Under the pieces are notes generated by a model that made no database searches, had not been told where the DNA came from, and worked only from the letters and a program-made list of their open reading frames with translations. Below, in pieces: positions 56,438 to 64,000 of a stretch of DNA of 64,000 nt (positions are counted from its first letter, which is position 1; each line of letters opens with the position of its first letter). The stretch lies in NCBI RefSeq assembly GCF_036227405.1, contig NZ_CP109473.1, positions 7,750,001-7,814,000 of the forward strand. The letters are read 5' to 3'. This DNA comes from Streptomyces sp. NBC_01460. GTDB taxonomy: Bacteria; Actinomycetota; Actinomycetes; Streptomycetales; Streptomycetaceae. The translations under genes were made by a program, and so were the position numbers.

Positions 56438-57109
56438 TCAGCCCGACTGGCGCGTCTCGACCAGCCGGGCGAAGACCACCACGTTCCCGTCGTAGCCGTC
56501 GGCCTTCGTGTAGCCCCCGCCGCAGGTGATGACCCTGAGCTCGGCGTATCCGGTGTCGCCGTACACCCGGGCGCCGGGGAAGTCGTGCTTGGAGAAGACC
56601 TCGACACCGTAGATCTCGAAGACCGCGACCCGGTTGTCGTAGCGGGACACCTCGATCCGGCCGCCCTTGTCGAGGGAACCCAGTCCGTAGAAGACCGCCG
56701 GGCCCGCGAGGTTGTCGACGTGACCGACCATCACCGCGGTGCCGCGCTGACCCGGCGCGATGCCGTTCTGGTACCAGCCGGCGAGGTTCGGGTCCTGGGG
56801 AGGCGGTGCCTCGATCCAGCCTGCCGGGTCCAGGTTCACATCGACGACGGGCGCGTCGACCTGGATCGAGGGAATCTGGATGCGCTCGGCCGGGGCGTAC
56901 GCGAGCGGCTGCACGGGCTCACCCTCGACCGGTGCGGAGACCGTCGTGTCCCTGGCGCCGGCCACGGAGGCCGCGGCGGCGGGCTGCGGCGGTCCCGGGG
57001 ACGTCTCCACACCGTTGCGCATGAGAGCGAGCCCGGTGAGCATCACCAGGGCGATCGCACCCCACGGCGTCCGTCTGCTCCGCTCGGCGCCCCACTGGTC
57101 CCGGCCCAT
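56438..57109 (-). CDS. Class F sortase
   Basis: 223 residues. One N-terminal transmembrane helix (about 17-32), a Pro/Ala-rich stalk, and the sortase barrel with H130 (VMVGHVDN), C196 (RVITCGGGY) and R215. All three catalytic residues are present. It is encoded head-to-head with a Gly-rich surface protein and near a second, similar one, which are its likely clients although neither has LPXTG. Confidence 0.92.
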   Translation of the reverse strand: MGRDQWGAERSRRTPWGAIALVMLTGLALMRNGVETSPGPPQPAAAASVAGARDTTVSAPVEGEPVQPLAYAPAERIQIPSIQVDAPVVDVNLDPAGWIEAPPPQDPNLAGWYQNGIAPGQRGTAVMVGHVDNLAGPAVFYGLGSLDKGGRIEVSRYDNRVAVFEIYGVEVFSKHDFPGARVYGDTGYAELRVITCGGGYTKADGYDGNVVVFARLVETRQSG

Positions 57110-57432
57110 GGTTCTCCCTTCGTCGCGACATCGTCACGCTAGGCGCGGGCGCGTGACGGGGCGATCAGGGAAGGGCGAACGGGTGGCGCCCGACCGGGCA
57201 CCCGCAGCGGGATCTGCTTTTCGGAGTAATGAGCGGATAAAAGTTCTGACGGACCGTGACCTGCGACTCCGTCAGATTCCTTGTGCGGCACACGGCGTGT
57301 CGGCTCACCGGGGTGGAGCAGTGCCGAAGTGCGACATGTGCGGTATCTGGTGAGGGTTCGTCATGGGACGCGTACACGTCGACTGATCCCGGAGGACATG
57401 ACTCCGGGGCGCTTCCCGCTGGAGGTTCGAAG
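57110..57432. other. Intergenic promoter region between sortase and Gly-rich surface protein
   Basis: 323 bp with no gene. An AT-rich patch near 57215-57245 contains GGATAAAAG, a possible -10 element for the rightward gene. No clear operator. Confidence 0.4.
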
Positions 57433-58155
57433 ATGCGTGCTTCACGCGCTCTCGCGGTGACCGCGACCGCATTCGCGGCGGTCGGGCTCGCTTCCCCACT
57501 GGCCGTCGCCGGAGGTGGCCCGGGCAGCAACCCGAGCAACTTCCCGACCAACGTCACCGTCAACCCGTCCCGGGTCTTCCAGGGCGCCACGATGCAGGTC
57601 AGCGCGGAGGGCTGCGGCCGCTCCGGCGGCAGGGTGTGGTCGAACGCCTTCCCGACGGTGAACCTCTCGCCGGGGCGGGTCGGCTACGCCACCGCACGTA
57701 TCCGGGACAACGCGACGCCCGGTCAGTACAGCCTCTCCGTGCGGTGCAACACCAGCGACAACAACTTCGGCGGCGGTAACGGAGGTGACGGCGGCCAGGG
57801 CGGCAACGGAGGTGACCGCGGCCAGGGCAACGGTGGCCAGGGCGGTAACGGAGGCGACCGCGGTCAGGGCGGTGACGGCGGCGGCAACGGTGGCCAGGGC
57901 GGCAACGGTGGCCAGGGTGGCAACGGGGGCCAAGGCGGCAACGGCGGCCAGGGTGGCAACGGCAACAACGGTGACCCGGTCGCGACGGCCCGCTTCACCG
58001 TTCTCCCCTCGCGGGGCGCGCAGGGCGGCCTCGGCGGCTCGATGGGCCCCAGCTCCGTCGAGATGCAGGTCGGTGGCGGTCTCGTCGCGGCGGCAGCGGT
58101 CGGCGGTGCCGTCTTCGTCGTCCGTCGTCGCCGGATGAGCAATGCGGCGATCTGA
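57433..58155 (+). CDS. Gly-rich surface protein with C-terminal membrane anchor
   Basis: 240 residues. A signal peptide (1-26) is followed by an Ig-like domain (about 38-108) with one Cys pair (C61, C105). About 65 residues of Gly-Gly-Asn/Gln/Asp repeats (113-180) come next. LPSRG (191-195), GGLGGS (198-203), a hydrophobic helix (213-230) and RRRR complete the tail. That order (short motif, spacer, helix, Arg tail) is the layout of a sortase sorting signal. ATG 57433 follows GGAGG at 7 nt. Confidence 0.82.
   Translation: MRASRALAVTATAFAAVGLASPLAVAGGGPGSNPSNFPTNVTVNPSRVFQGATMQVSAEGCGRSGGRVWSNAFPTVNLSPGRVGYATARIRDNATPGQYSLSVRCNTSDNNFGGGNGGDGGQGGNGGDRGQGNGGQGGNGGDRGQGGDGGGNGGQGGNGGQGGNGGQGGNGGQGGNGNNGDPVATARFTVLPSRGAQGGLGGSMGPSSVEMQVGGGLVAAAAVGGAVFVVRRRRMSNAAI
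57770..57975 (+). repeat. Degenerate Gly-Gly-Asn/Gln coding repeat
   Basis: About 200 bp of short GGC/GGT-AAC/CAG units encoding GGNGGQ-type repeats. The repeat is imperfect at DNA level, consistent with a coding tract and not a CRISPR array. Confidence 0.75.
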
Positions 58156-58188
58156 CGGCTCCAAGCTCCTGCCCGGCCCGATACGCCC

Positions 58189-58223
58189 GTCGCCCCGAGT
58201 CCTGGATCAGGACCCGGGGCGAC
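58189..58223. terminator. Bidirectional terminator between the two surface-protein genes
   Basis: A 15-bp stem (GTCGCCCCG and GTCCT against AGGAC and CGGGGCGAC) with a single A-C mismatch and a 5-nt loop, placed between convergent genes. Confidence 0.75.
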
Positions 58224-58253
58224 TGACGTGTGTCCGTACGCGGTGCCGAACCG

Positions 58254-58790
58254 TCAGTGCTGACGGCCGGTGCGTCGCTTGCGCAGGACGTAGAAGGCGC
58301 CGGCCGAGGCGACCGCCACCAGTGCCGAGCCGGCCGCGATCTCAGCGGGGTCCATGGTGTCGACGCTGCCGCCGAGACCGCCCAGCACGCCGCTGGGGGA
58401 GGCGGTGGAGCTGGTGGTGGGGGCGGTGGTGGGGGTACTGGTGGCACCGCTCGTGATGGTCAGGTTCGCCGACCGGGTCGTGGTGCCGCAACGGAAGGTC
58501 ACCTCGTAGACCGCGCCGCGCCTGGCGTCCGAGTCGACCGTGGCCGTGGCCGACCTCCCGCTGGGGATGGTGGTCGTGTCGAACACGCCCGAGAACGCGG
58601 TCGCGTCGGTGGTGCACCCCATGGCGCCGAGAGTGACCCGGCCTCCCGGCGCGACCGTCGAGGGAGTGATGGTCGGCGTGAACGAGGTGGACGTGCCGCC
58701 GGTCAGCACATCGGCCGATGCGGCCGATGCCGTCAGAAAGCAGGCGGCGGCGCCCAGCAGGGCGACGGGTGCGACACGTATCGCGCGCAT
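58254..58790 (-). CDS. Surface protein paralogue with Ig-like domain and C-terminal anchor
   Basis: 178 residues. A signal peptide (1-26) precedes an Ig-like domain with the same two-Cys spacing as the neighbour (C59, C101). A Thr/Ser/Pro stalk, GGLGGS (137-142), a hydrophobic helix (about 151-169) and a basic tail RKRR end the protein. Shared layout with the Gly-rich protein suggests duplication and a common anchoring route. Start ATG 58790 after GGAGG. Confidence 0.82.
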   Translation of the reverse strand: MRAIRVAPVALLGAAACFLTASAASADVLTGGTSTSFTPTITPSTVAPGGRVTLGAMGCTTDATAFSGVFDTTTIPSGRSATATVDSDARRGAVYEVTFRCGTTTRSANLTITSGATSTPTTAPTTSSTASPSGVLGGLGGSVDTMDPAEIAAGSALVAVASAGAFYVLRKRRTGRQH

Positions 58791-58973
58791 GGTGAATCCT
58801 CCGGGTCCCGAGGAGCACCCGCGGAACGGATTTCCGCCAGACAGGAGAGATGCACCTCGATGCCGAAACGGTAGAAGCGCCGCATACCACCCGCTATCGG
58901 GGTCAGGCGAATGGGGCAGCCTTGTCCCCCGGCCGGCGGACCGGCCGGGGGCACGGCGGAGCGGGACGGGCGG

Positions 58974-59741
58974 CTATCCGCCCGTGGCGTGCGGGAACAG
59001 ATCGACGAACGGAGCCGTGGTCGCCGAGATGCCCCGGCCGAACGGCGCGTCGAAGTCCCAGATCAGGAAGAGCAGGAACGCGATCAGGACGCTGAAGAGG
59101 CCCGCCAGCAGCAGTTCCCGGAAGGTTCTGCGGATCTGGAGCGTGAAGATCAGGCCCACCGTGACCACGGCCCCGGTGATCAGCCCGAACCAGACCACTC
59201 CCGGCATGGTCGCGCCCGCGTTCTGCCCCCGGGCTCCGCGCGCGTCGTCGACGGCGGCCACCTGGTCCACCAGCGGCTGGTACGCCTGGCCCTCGTGGTC
59301 GTTCTGCGGCTTGTACTCCGTGACGTCGGCGCGCACCCGGTCGAGCAGCCTGGTGCCCTCCTCGGTGAGACCCCCGTGATCCGTCATCCACCTCCATTCG
59401 TCACCGACGACATGGGCGACGTACGCGTCGACGTCGGAGCGGATGCGGTCGCGCACCTCGACCGGGTAGACGGCCGACCGGGCACTCACCTCGTGGAGGG
59501 CCTGGGCCTCCAGGCGCACCGACTCCTGGGCGGCGCTACGGCCCTCCCACACTCCGGCGATGGCCAGGCCGAGGACGATCGCGTACACCACGCCGATCAT
59601 CATCGTCATGTACTCGATGACGTCGGGGGTCTCGGACGGATCGTCGTCGTCGGCGAGGCGGCGGTTGCTGAGAACGGCGGTGGTCAGGACGACGGCGCAG
59701 GCCGACGCCATGGCAATGGTCAGAACAAGCCATTCCGACAT
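58974..59741 (-). CDS. DUF4239 (bestrophin-like) membrane protein
   Basis: 255 residues. Helices near 5-24, 44-64, 190-210 and 212-232 flank a large hydrophilic segment (ESVRLEAQALHEVS...). The arrangement matches DUF4239 bestrophin-like proteins, whose function is unknown. ATG 59741 follows AAGGGA; the frame runs to 60128 but overlaps the polyproline gene. Confidence 0.85.
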   Translation of the reverse strand: MSEWLVLTIAMASACAVVLTTAVLSNRRLADDDDPSETPDVIEYMTMMIGVVYAIVLGLAIAGVWEGRSAAQESVRLEAQALHEVSARSAVYPVEVRDRIRSDVDAYVAHVVGDEWRWMTDHGGLTEEGTRLLDRVRADVTEYKPQNDHEGQAYQPLVDQVAAVDDARGARGQNAGATMPGVVWFGLITGAVVTVGLIFTLQIRRTFRELLLAGLFSVLIAFLLFLIWDFDAPFGRGISATTAPFVDLFPHATGG

Positions 59742-59770
59742 GGGTTCCCTTCTTCGGTCAGCTTCTTCGG

Positions 59771-60289
59771 TCAGCGGGAGGAGCGGGGGCGCAGCACGGC
59801 CACGGCGAAGACGGCGGGTGCGGTGATCACGAGGGTGAGCGAGACGAGCGACGGTCCGTTCCGGGGTGTCTTGCGGGGTGGTTTCCGGTAGGTGGGGAGT
59901 GCGACGGGCGCGGGGGGCGGTGGTGTCGGGCGCACGGTGGGCCGGGGCGGCGGCGGGCGTTCCGGTGCCGGTTCCGCTTTCGGGGGCGCCGGGGTGGGAG
60001 GGGGAGGTGGAGGAGGCGGCGGAGGCGGGGGAGGGGGCGGTGGTGGAGGCGGTGGCGGGGGCGGCGGTGGCGGCGGAGGGGGCGCGGGCTCGGGTTCGGG
60101 TTCGGGTTCGGCGATGACCGCGCCGCACCGCCCCTCTCCCGCCACCGCGATGGAGGAGCCGCCGTCCCCCTGCCCGATGGAGGCGACCGCGCAGTCGTCA
60201 CCGGCCGCCGGCAGCGGGACGGCGAGCAGCAGGAGAAGGGTGGCGGCCGTCAGCCGCCATATGCGTGATCCGTACACGCCGGGGAGCAT
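59771..60289 (-). CDS. Secreted/membrane polyproline protein
   Basis: 172 residues. A signal peptide (about 8-30) and a short Cys-containing segment (C34, C56) precede an EPEPEP run and 29 consecutive prolines (encoded at 59996-60082). A Pro/Arg-rich stretch and a hydrophobic C-terminal helix ending RPRSSR follow. The proline rod would project a small exposed domain from the membrane. Function unknown. ATG 60289 follows GGGAGG. Same strand as the DUF4239 gene, 29 bp apart. Confidence 0.75.
   Translation of the reverse strand: MLPGVYGSRIWRLTAATLLLLLAVPLPAAGDDCAVASIGQGDGGSSIAVAGEGRCGAVIAEPEPEPEPAPPPPPPPPPPPPPPPPPPPPPPPPPPPPPTPAPPKAEPAPERPPPPRPTVRPTPPPPAPVALPTYRKPPRKTPRNGPSLVSLTLVITAPAVFAVAVLRPRSSR
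59996..60082 (-). repeat. Polyproline tract of 29 codons
   Basis: 87 bp of GGN triplets on the plus strand, read on the minus strand as 29 CCN codons. Mixed third bases show selection for proline, not simple slippage of one triplet. Confidence 0.85.
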
Positions 60290-60481
60290 GTTCCTCCCAG
60301 CCGCCGGACACGCGGACAGGGGACACGATTCGCCTGATGGTGGGGACATTCGGTGATTCGCGTTTGCGCCCGGCAAAACTTTTTCGCGGCTCTTTGAACA
60401 ACAGGCCACCGGCGGACCGTACCTAGGGCCACGAAAGGCGCGGACTCGCGTCCCGGACGGCAGAGCACATCGGGAGTCGAC

Positions 60482-61441
60482 ATGGATACCTGGCGGAACG
60501 CCTCGCTCGCGGTCACGGCGGTGGCCCTGTTGGCGCTGACGACGGCGTGCGGTCAGGAGAAGGGCAGCGCGTCCCCCAACGGCCAGGCCGTGGGCAACGC
60601 CGCCCCCGCACAACAGCCGGCGGACAGTGGCTACGGTTCCGACGGCGGGTACGGATCAGGCGCGGACACGGGCGCGGCACCGAAACGGGCCGGGCAACTC
60701 GCGGTGTGGGACAGCAAGAAACTGGGCGAGGTACTGACCGACAGCGAGGGATTCACCCTCTATCGATTCGACAAGGACACCGCCGAGCCGCCCGCGTCGA
60801 ATTGCGAGGGCGACTGTGCGAAGGCGTGGCCCGCGGTGCCCGCGGAGAGTGCCACGGCTGCCGCCGGCACCGAGGCCTCGCTGATCGGTGAGGTGACGAG
60901 GGCCGACGGAACCAAGCAGCTGACCGTCGCCGGGTGGCCGATGTACCGCTATGCCAAGGACACCGCTCCGGGTGATGCCAACGGTCAGGGCGTCGGAGGC
61001 ACCTGGTTCGCCGCCGCCCCCGACGGAAAGAAAGCGGCGGTGAACGCGGACGGGCCCTCCGGTGGCGCCGAGGCCGACCTTGCCGGACTTTCGGTCCGCA
61101 AGGACCCGGAACTCGGAGACGTCGTCGTCGACAAGCGCGGCATGACGGTTTACCGCTTCAAGAAGGACTCGGCGTGGCCGATGAAGTCAGCCTGCACCGG
61201 CGACTGCCTCGAGAAGTGGCCGGTCGTCCCTCCCGTGCAGAAGAATGACGTCGACGGAGTCACCACAAAGGGATTTGTCACCTTCAATCGCCCGGACGGC
61301 ATCCAGCAGCAGTCACTGGACTGCTGGCCCGTCTACACCTTCTCCGGTGACAAGAAGCCGGGCGACACCAACGGCCAGGGCGTCGGCGGGACATGGTACG
61401 CGGTCTCGCCCGACGCCAAGCTGGTCGGCGCCCCGAAGTAA
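60482..61441 (+). CDS. SCO0930-like secreted lipoprotein
   Basis: 319 residues. The lipobox L-T-T-A-C lies near residue 23. Two pairs of the secreted lipoprotein repeat follow: GFTLYRFDKDT...CEGDCAKAWPAV, then the same pattern at GMTVYRFKKDS...CTGDCLEKWPVV, each followed by WPMYRYAKD or WPVYTFSGD and GVGGTWFA or GVGGTWYA. It is anchored on the membrane outer face; biochemical role unknown. Followed by a strong hairpin and the DUF574 gene. Confidence 0.88.
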   Translation: MDTWRNASLAVTAVALLALTTACGQEKGSASPNGQAVGNAAPAQQPADSGYGSDGGYGSGADTGAAPKRAGQLAVWDSKKLGEVLTDSEGFTLYRFDKDTAEPPASNCEGDCAKAWPAVPAESATAAAGTEASLIGEVTRADGTKQLTVAGWPMYRYAKDTAPGDANGQGVGGTWFAAAPDGKKAAVNADGPSGGAEADLAGLSVRKDPELGDVVVDKRGMTVYRFKKDSAWPMKSACTGDCLEKWPVVPPVQKNDVDGVTTKGFVTFNRPDGIQQQSLDCWPVYTFSGDKKPGDTNGQGVGGTWYAVSPDAKLVGAPK

Positions 61442-61463
61442 AGCCCGAACACGCCCTGTGGTA

Positions 61464-61503
61464 CCGGTCCGTCGCCGCACGCGCACACGCAGCGACGGGC
61501 CGG
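61464..61503 (+). terminator. Terminator after the lipoprotein gene
   Basis: Stem CCGGTCCGTCGC against GCGACGGGCCGG (12 bp with one G-T pair), 16-nt loop, 22 nt after the stop codon. Confidence 0.65.
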
Positions 61504-61645
61504 TCGCACATGCCTGCGGTGTGTGACCAATAACGGATCTCTAATTTCCGTTTCCACTCGCTCTCTTGGCGGTCGATCAGTAGCCTCTGGTCAACACTGA
61601 CCATGAACATGGCCGGACCGCCGTGGCGACTTGTTGGAGACATCG

Positions 61646-62464
61646 ATGGAGCGTCCCGCCTGGGCACCGCAAGGCATAGACATCTCGGTGCCGAGCGTGT
61701 CTCGCATGTACGACTTCTACCTGGGCGGTTCGCACAATTTCGAGGTGGACAGGGAAGCGGCCCGCAAGGCCATGGAGTTCATGCCGGGCCTGCCCAAGGT
61801 CATGCAGGCGAATCGGGCCTTTATGCGACGGGCCGTGCAGTACGCCACGGAGGCGGGCGTCAATCAGTTCCTGGACATAGGTTCCGGCATACCGACCTTC
61901 GGCAATGTCCACGAGGTCGCCCAGGCGGCCGACCCCGAGGCCCGGATCGCCTACGTCGACCACGACTCGGTCGCGGTCGCACACAGCCAGGCGGTGCTCG
62001 AAGGCAACGAACGGGCCGTCATCGCCGCGGCGGACCTGCGCAAGCCCCGGGAGATCCTGGACAACCCGGAGGTCACCGGCCTCCTCGACCTGGACAGGCC
62101 GGTGGCGCTGCTGCTGGTGGCGGTGCTCCACTTCATCGAGGACACCGACGACCCGTACGCGGCGGTGGCCGAGCTGCGCGACGCGCTGGCTCCCGGCAGC
62201 CTGCTGGTCCTGACCCACGCCTCGTACGAGGGGATCCCGCTCAGCGAGGAGGAGGCGGGTGGGACGGTCGGTGTCTACCGCACCATCCGCAACCCGCTGA
62301 TCATGCGCTCGCGTGTCGAGATCAGCCGTTTCTTCGAGGGGTACGAGATGGTCGAGCCCGGGCTCGTCGCCATGCCCGAGTGGCGTCCGGAGTCTCCCGA
62401 GACCCTCGCGCAGGAAGACCCGTTCGCCTTCTCGGGCTTCGCCGGGGTTGGGCGCAAGGCGTGA
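61646..62464 (+). CDS. DUF574-family SAM-dependent methyltransferase
   Basis: 272 residues. The family start DISVPSVSRMYDFYLGGSHNFEVDR, SAM motif FLDIGSGIPT near 80 and YVDHDSVAVAHSQAVL are all present. DUF574 (PF04672) proteins are abundant in Streptomyces and of unknown substrate. ATG 61646 with TTGGAG 6 nt upstream was preferred to a TTG at 61631. Overlaps the next gene by GTGA. Confidence 0.9.
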   Translation: MERPAWAPQGIDISVPSVSRMYDFYLGGSHNFEVDREAARKAMEFMPGLPKVMQANRAFMRRAVQYATEAGVNQFLDIGSGIPTFGNVHEVAQAADPEARIAYVDHDSVAVAHSQAVLEGNERAVIAAADLRKPREILDNPEVTGLLDLDRPVALLLVAVLHFIEDTDDPYAAVAELRDALAPGSLLVLTHASYEGIPLSEEEAGGTVGVYRTIRNPLIMRSRVEISRFFEGYEMVEPGLVAMPEWRPESPETLAQEDPFAFSGFAGVGRKA

Positions 62465-64000
62465 GCATTCCCGCCCAGTCGTCCGGTGCCCCGGACGCGG
62501 AACCCGACGGTCCCGAGGGCCGTCTCAGGAGATTCGCCACCATCTGGAGCCGGGCGATCTTCCCCTCCACGGCCACCTCCCTGACCCGCCCGGAGTTCGA
62601 GGAGCATCTGCTGCCGCTCGCCCGGGAGCTCAACGGCATCCTGCACACACGGGTCTTCGACGCGACACCGGCGCACCGCGTCGGAGCCGCGCTCGTCGCC
62701 GCGCACTGCACGGATCCCGACGCCCTGAGCTCGACCCTCGGCGTCGTCGACTCCTATCTGGTCCTCTACTGCGGCGGCAACGGGCCGGTCGACCTGTCGA
62801 CGGAGGACAGCCGGGCCCGGTGCGCACGGATCCAGCACGCGCTGGCCGGCGGTTTCACCCAGGCGCTGCGGGAGCGCACGCTCGCCGAGCAGGAGGCGAT
62901 CGCCCGCTCGGCGCTCACCGCCCGCTCGCACGCCGAGCAGGCGCTGCACGCCACCGAGGCGCGCTTCCGGGCCGTGTTCAAGGACGCCGCCATCGGGATC
63001 GGCATCGCCGACCTCGAAGGGAACATCCTGGAGATCAACGACACCCTGACCCGGATGTTCGGAGGCCTGGAGAACCACGTCCGCAGCCACAAGGTGAACG
63101 AGTGGGTGCACCCCGAGGACTCGCCTCACGTCTGGAGGTACTACGACGAGCTCGTGCGGGGCGAACGCGAGCACTACAGCGTCGAGAAGCCGTACTACCG
63201 CAACGACGGCACCGTGCTGTGGACCAACCTCACCGTCTCGCTCCTGCGGGATTCGGAGGGGCGGCCCGAGTACCAGCTGGCGCTCATGGAGGACACCACG
63301 GAGAAGCGGCTGCTCAACCTGCGGCTGCGCTACGAGGCCACCCACGACGCGCTCACCGGACTCCCCAACCGGACGCTGTTCTTCGAGCGTCTCGAGAAGG
63401 CCCTCACGCCCAGGGACGGCATGCGCTTCGGGCTCTGCTACCTCGACCTCGACGGCTTCAAGGCGATCAACGACAGCCTGGGACACGCGGCGGGGGACCG
63501 GCTCCTGGTCGAGGTCGCCGACCGGCTGCAGAGCTGCGCGACGGCCCCGGGCGAGATGGTCGCGCGGCTCGGCGGCGACGAGTTCGTGGCCCTCACGACC
63601 GGACCGCGCACCCAGGACGAGGTGCACGAGCTGGCCGGGCGCATCCTCTCGGCGCTCGCCACACCGATCCGCCTCGACGGCCGGGAGCTGACCGTACGCG
63701 GATCCATCGGCGTCGTCGAAGGCCCTTCGGGTGAACGCACCGCCGCCGAGGTGCTGCGCAGCGCGGACATCACGATGTACCGGGCCAAGGCGGCGGGCGG
63801 GAACCGGTTCGCCCTCTCCGACGCCGAGGCCGACGCCCGCGCCATCACCCGGCACGGACTGACCACCGCGCTCCCGGCGGCGCTGGACCGGGGCGAGTTC
63901 TTCATCGAGTACCAGCCGCTCGTGCACCTCGGCGACGGAAGCGTGCACGGCGCCGAGGCCCTGGTGCGCTGGTGCCATCCGCAGCACGGCGTGCTCGGCC
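62461..64000 (+). CDS. rmdA-like: PAS-GGDEF-EAL cyclic di-GMP enzyme, RmdA-like (partial, cut at right edge)
   Basis: 513 visible codons. An N-terminal helical region (about 20-170) is followed by PAS/PAC (about 175-290, ATEARFRAVFKDAAIGIGI). A GGDEF domain (about 297-450) has an intact RLGGDEF motif, and the EAL domain begins (EYQPLVHLGDGSVHGAEALVRW). Both the cyclase and phosphodiesterase signatures seen so far are intact. Together with the SCO0930-like lipoprotein and the DUF574 gene, order and content resemble the S. coelicolor locus of RmdA (SCO0928). GTG 62461 overlaps the methyltransferase stop by GTGA. Confidence 0.9.
   Translation, partial: MSIPAQSSGAPDAEPDGPEGRLRRFATIWSRAIFPSTATSLTRPEFEEHLLPLARELNGILHTRVFDATPAHRVGAALVAAHCTDPDALSSTLGVVDSYLVLYCGGNGPVDLSTEDSRARCARIQHALAGGFTQALRERTLAEQEAIARSALTARSHAEQALHATEARFRAVFKDAAIGIGIADLEGNILEINDTLTRMFGGLENHVRSHKVNEWVHPEDSPHVWRYYDELVRGEREHYSVEKPYYRNDGTVLWTNLTVSLLRDSEGRPEYQLALMEDTTEKRLLNLRLRYEATHDALTGLPNRTLFFERLEKALTPRDGMRFGLCYLDLDGFKAINDSLGHAAGDRLLVEVADRLQSCATAPGEMVARLGGDEFVALTTGPRTQDEVHELAGRILSALATPIRLDGRELTVRGSIGVVEGPSGERTAAEVLRSADITMYRAKAAGGNRFALSDAEADARAITRHGLTTALPAALDRGEFFIEYQPLVHLGDGSVHGAEALVRWCHPQHGVLG

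Noticed and set aside
57770..57975. Short repeats that could suggest a CRISPR array
   Set aside because: Units are short, degenerate and in frame, encoding Gly-Asn/Gln repeats; there are no unique spacers and no cas genes.
57433..58155. LPSRG as a true LPXTG sorting motif
   Set aside because: The fourth residue is Arg instead of Thr and the paralogue lacks the motif, so I report only the shared layout and not a confirmed sorting signal.

Overview
The window is typical high-GC Streptomyces chromosome: GTG and TTG starts are common, many neighbouring genes overlap by GTGA or ATGA, and families such as ROK and LacI regulators, Rpf proteins, SpoIIE-type phosphatases, DUF574 methyltransferases and PAS-GGDEF-EAL proteins are present. 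I read 59 protein-coding genes, the first and last cut by the window edges. I found no rRNA, tRNA, CRISPR array, insertion sequence or prophage.

Region 1 (1-3335) holds the start of a sugar ABC-transporter lipoprotein gene, a divergent ROK repressor with an AT-rich inverted repeat between them, and a small HTH-like protein.

Region 2 (3389-25521) is the highlight: a carbapenem beta-lactam cluster. From left to right, families and order follow the thienamycin (thn) gene lettering closely: sulfotransferase, E (carboxymethylproline synthase), F (acetyltransferase), G (2OG-Fe oxygenase), H (HAD phosphatase), I (LysR regulator), J (MFS exporter), K and L (cobalamin radical SAM), M (carbapenam synthetase), N (adenylate-forming enzyme), O (acyl-CoA reductase/aldehyde dehydrogenase), P (third cobalamin radical SAM), Q (second 2OG-Fe oxygenase), an extra crotonase, R (Nudix), T (pantetheine hydrolase) and a ureohydrolase-like protein. 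E and M build the bicyclic core. K adds the C6 side-chain carbons and Q hydroxylates C8. R, H and T trim CoA to cysteamine, L makes the C2 thioether, F acetylates the amine and G oxidises the side chain. The sulfotransferase predicts O-sulfation, as in olivanic acids such as MM 4550. Two oddities are a LysR protein with a second HTH at its C-terminus and a ureohydrolase that has lost most metal ligands. I see no beta-lactamase-type resistance gene.

Region 3 (25764-45031) starts with a LacI regulator with a 10-bp palindromic operator, an Rpf-LysM-M23 cell-wall enzyme and a DMT permease. A one-direction signalling block follows (stress sigma factor, receiver-PP2C, CHASE3-type kinase, receiver, anti-sigma-type ATPase). 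Then come an MFS permease, an unusual SDR with a four-Cys motif, an orphan 57-residue peptide gene between two terminators, a lipase maturation factor/DUF1990/YndJ set, a PAS-GAF-PP2C-ATPase regulator behind a twin operator, and a WS/DGAT acyltransferase.

Region 4 (45125-64000) holds an L-fucose-type oxidation pair, a DNA glycosylase, a LytTR/DUF485/symporter/LytS unit, an ECF sigma factor with mini zinc-finger proteins, a CapA lipoprotein, a universal stress protein and a Tat-exported deacetylase. It continues with a class F sortase beside two paralogous surface proteins, a DUF4239 membrane protein and a polyproline protein, and ends with a lipoprotein/DUF574 methyltransferase/PAS-GGDEF-EAL set resembling the SCO0930-SCO0928 (rmdA) neighbourhood of S. 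coelicolor.
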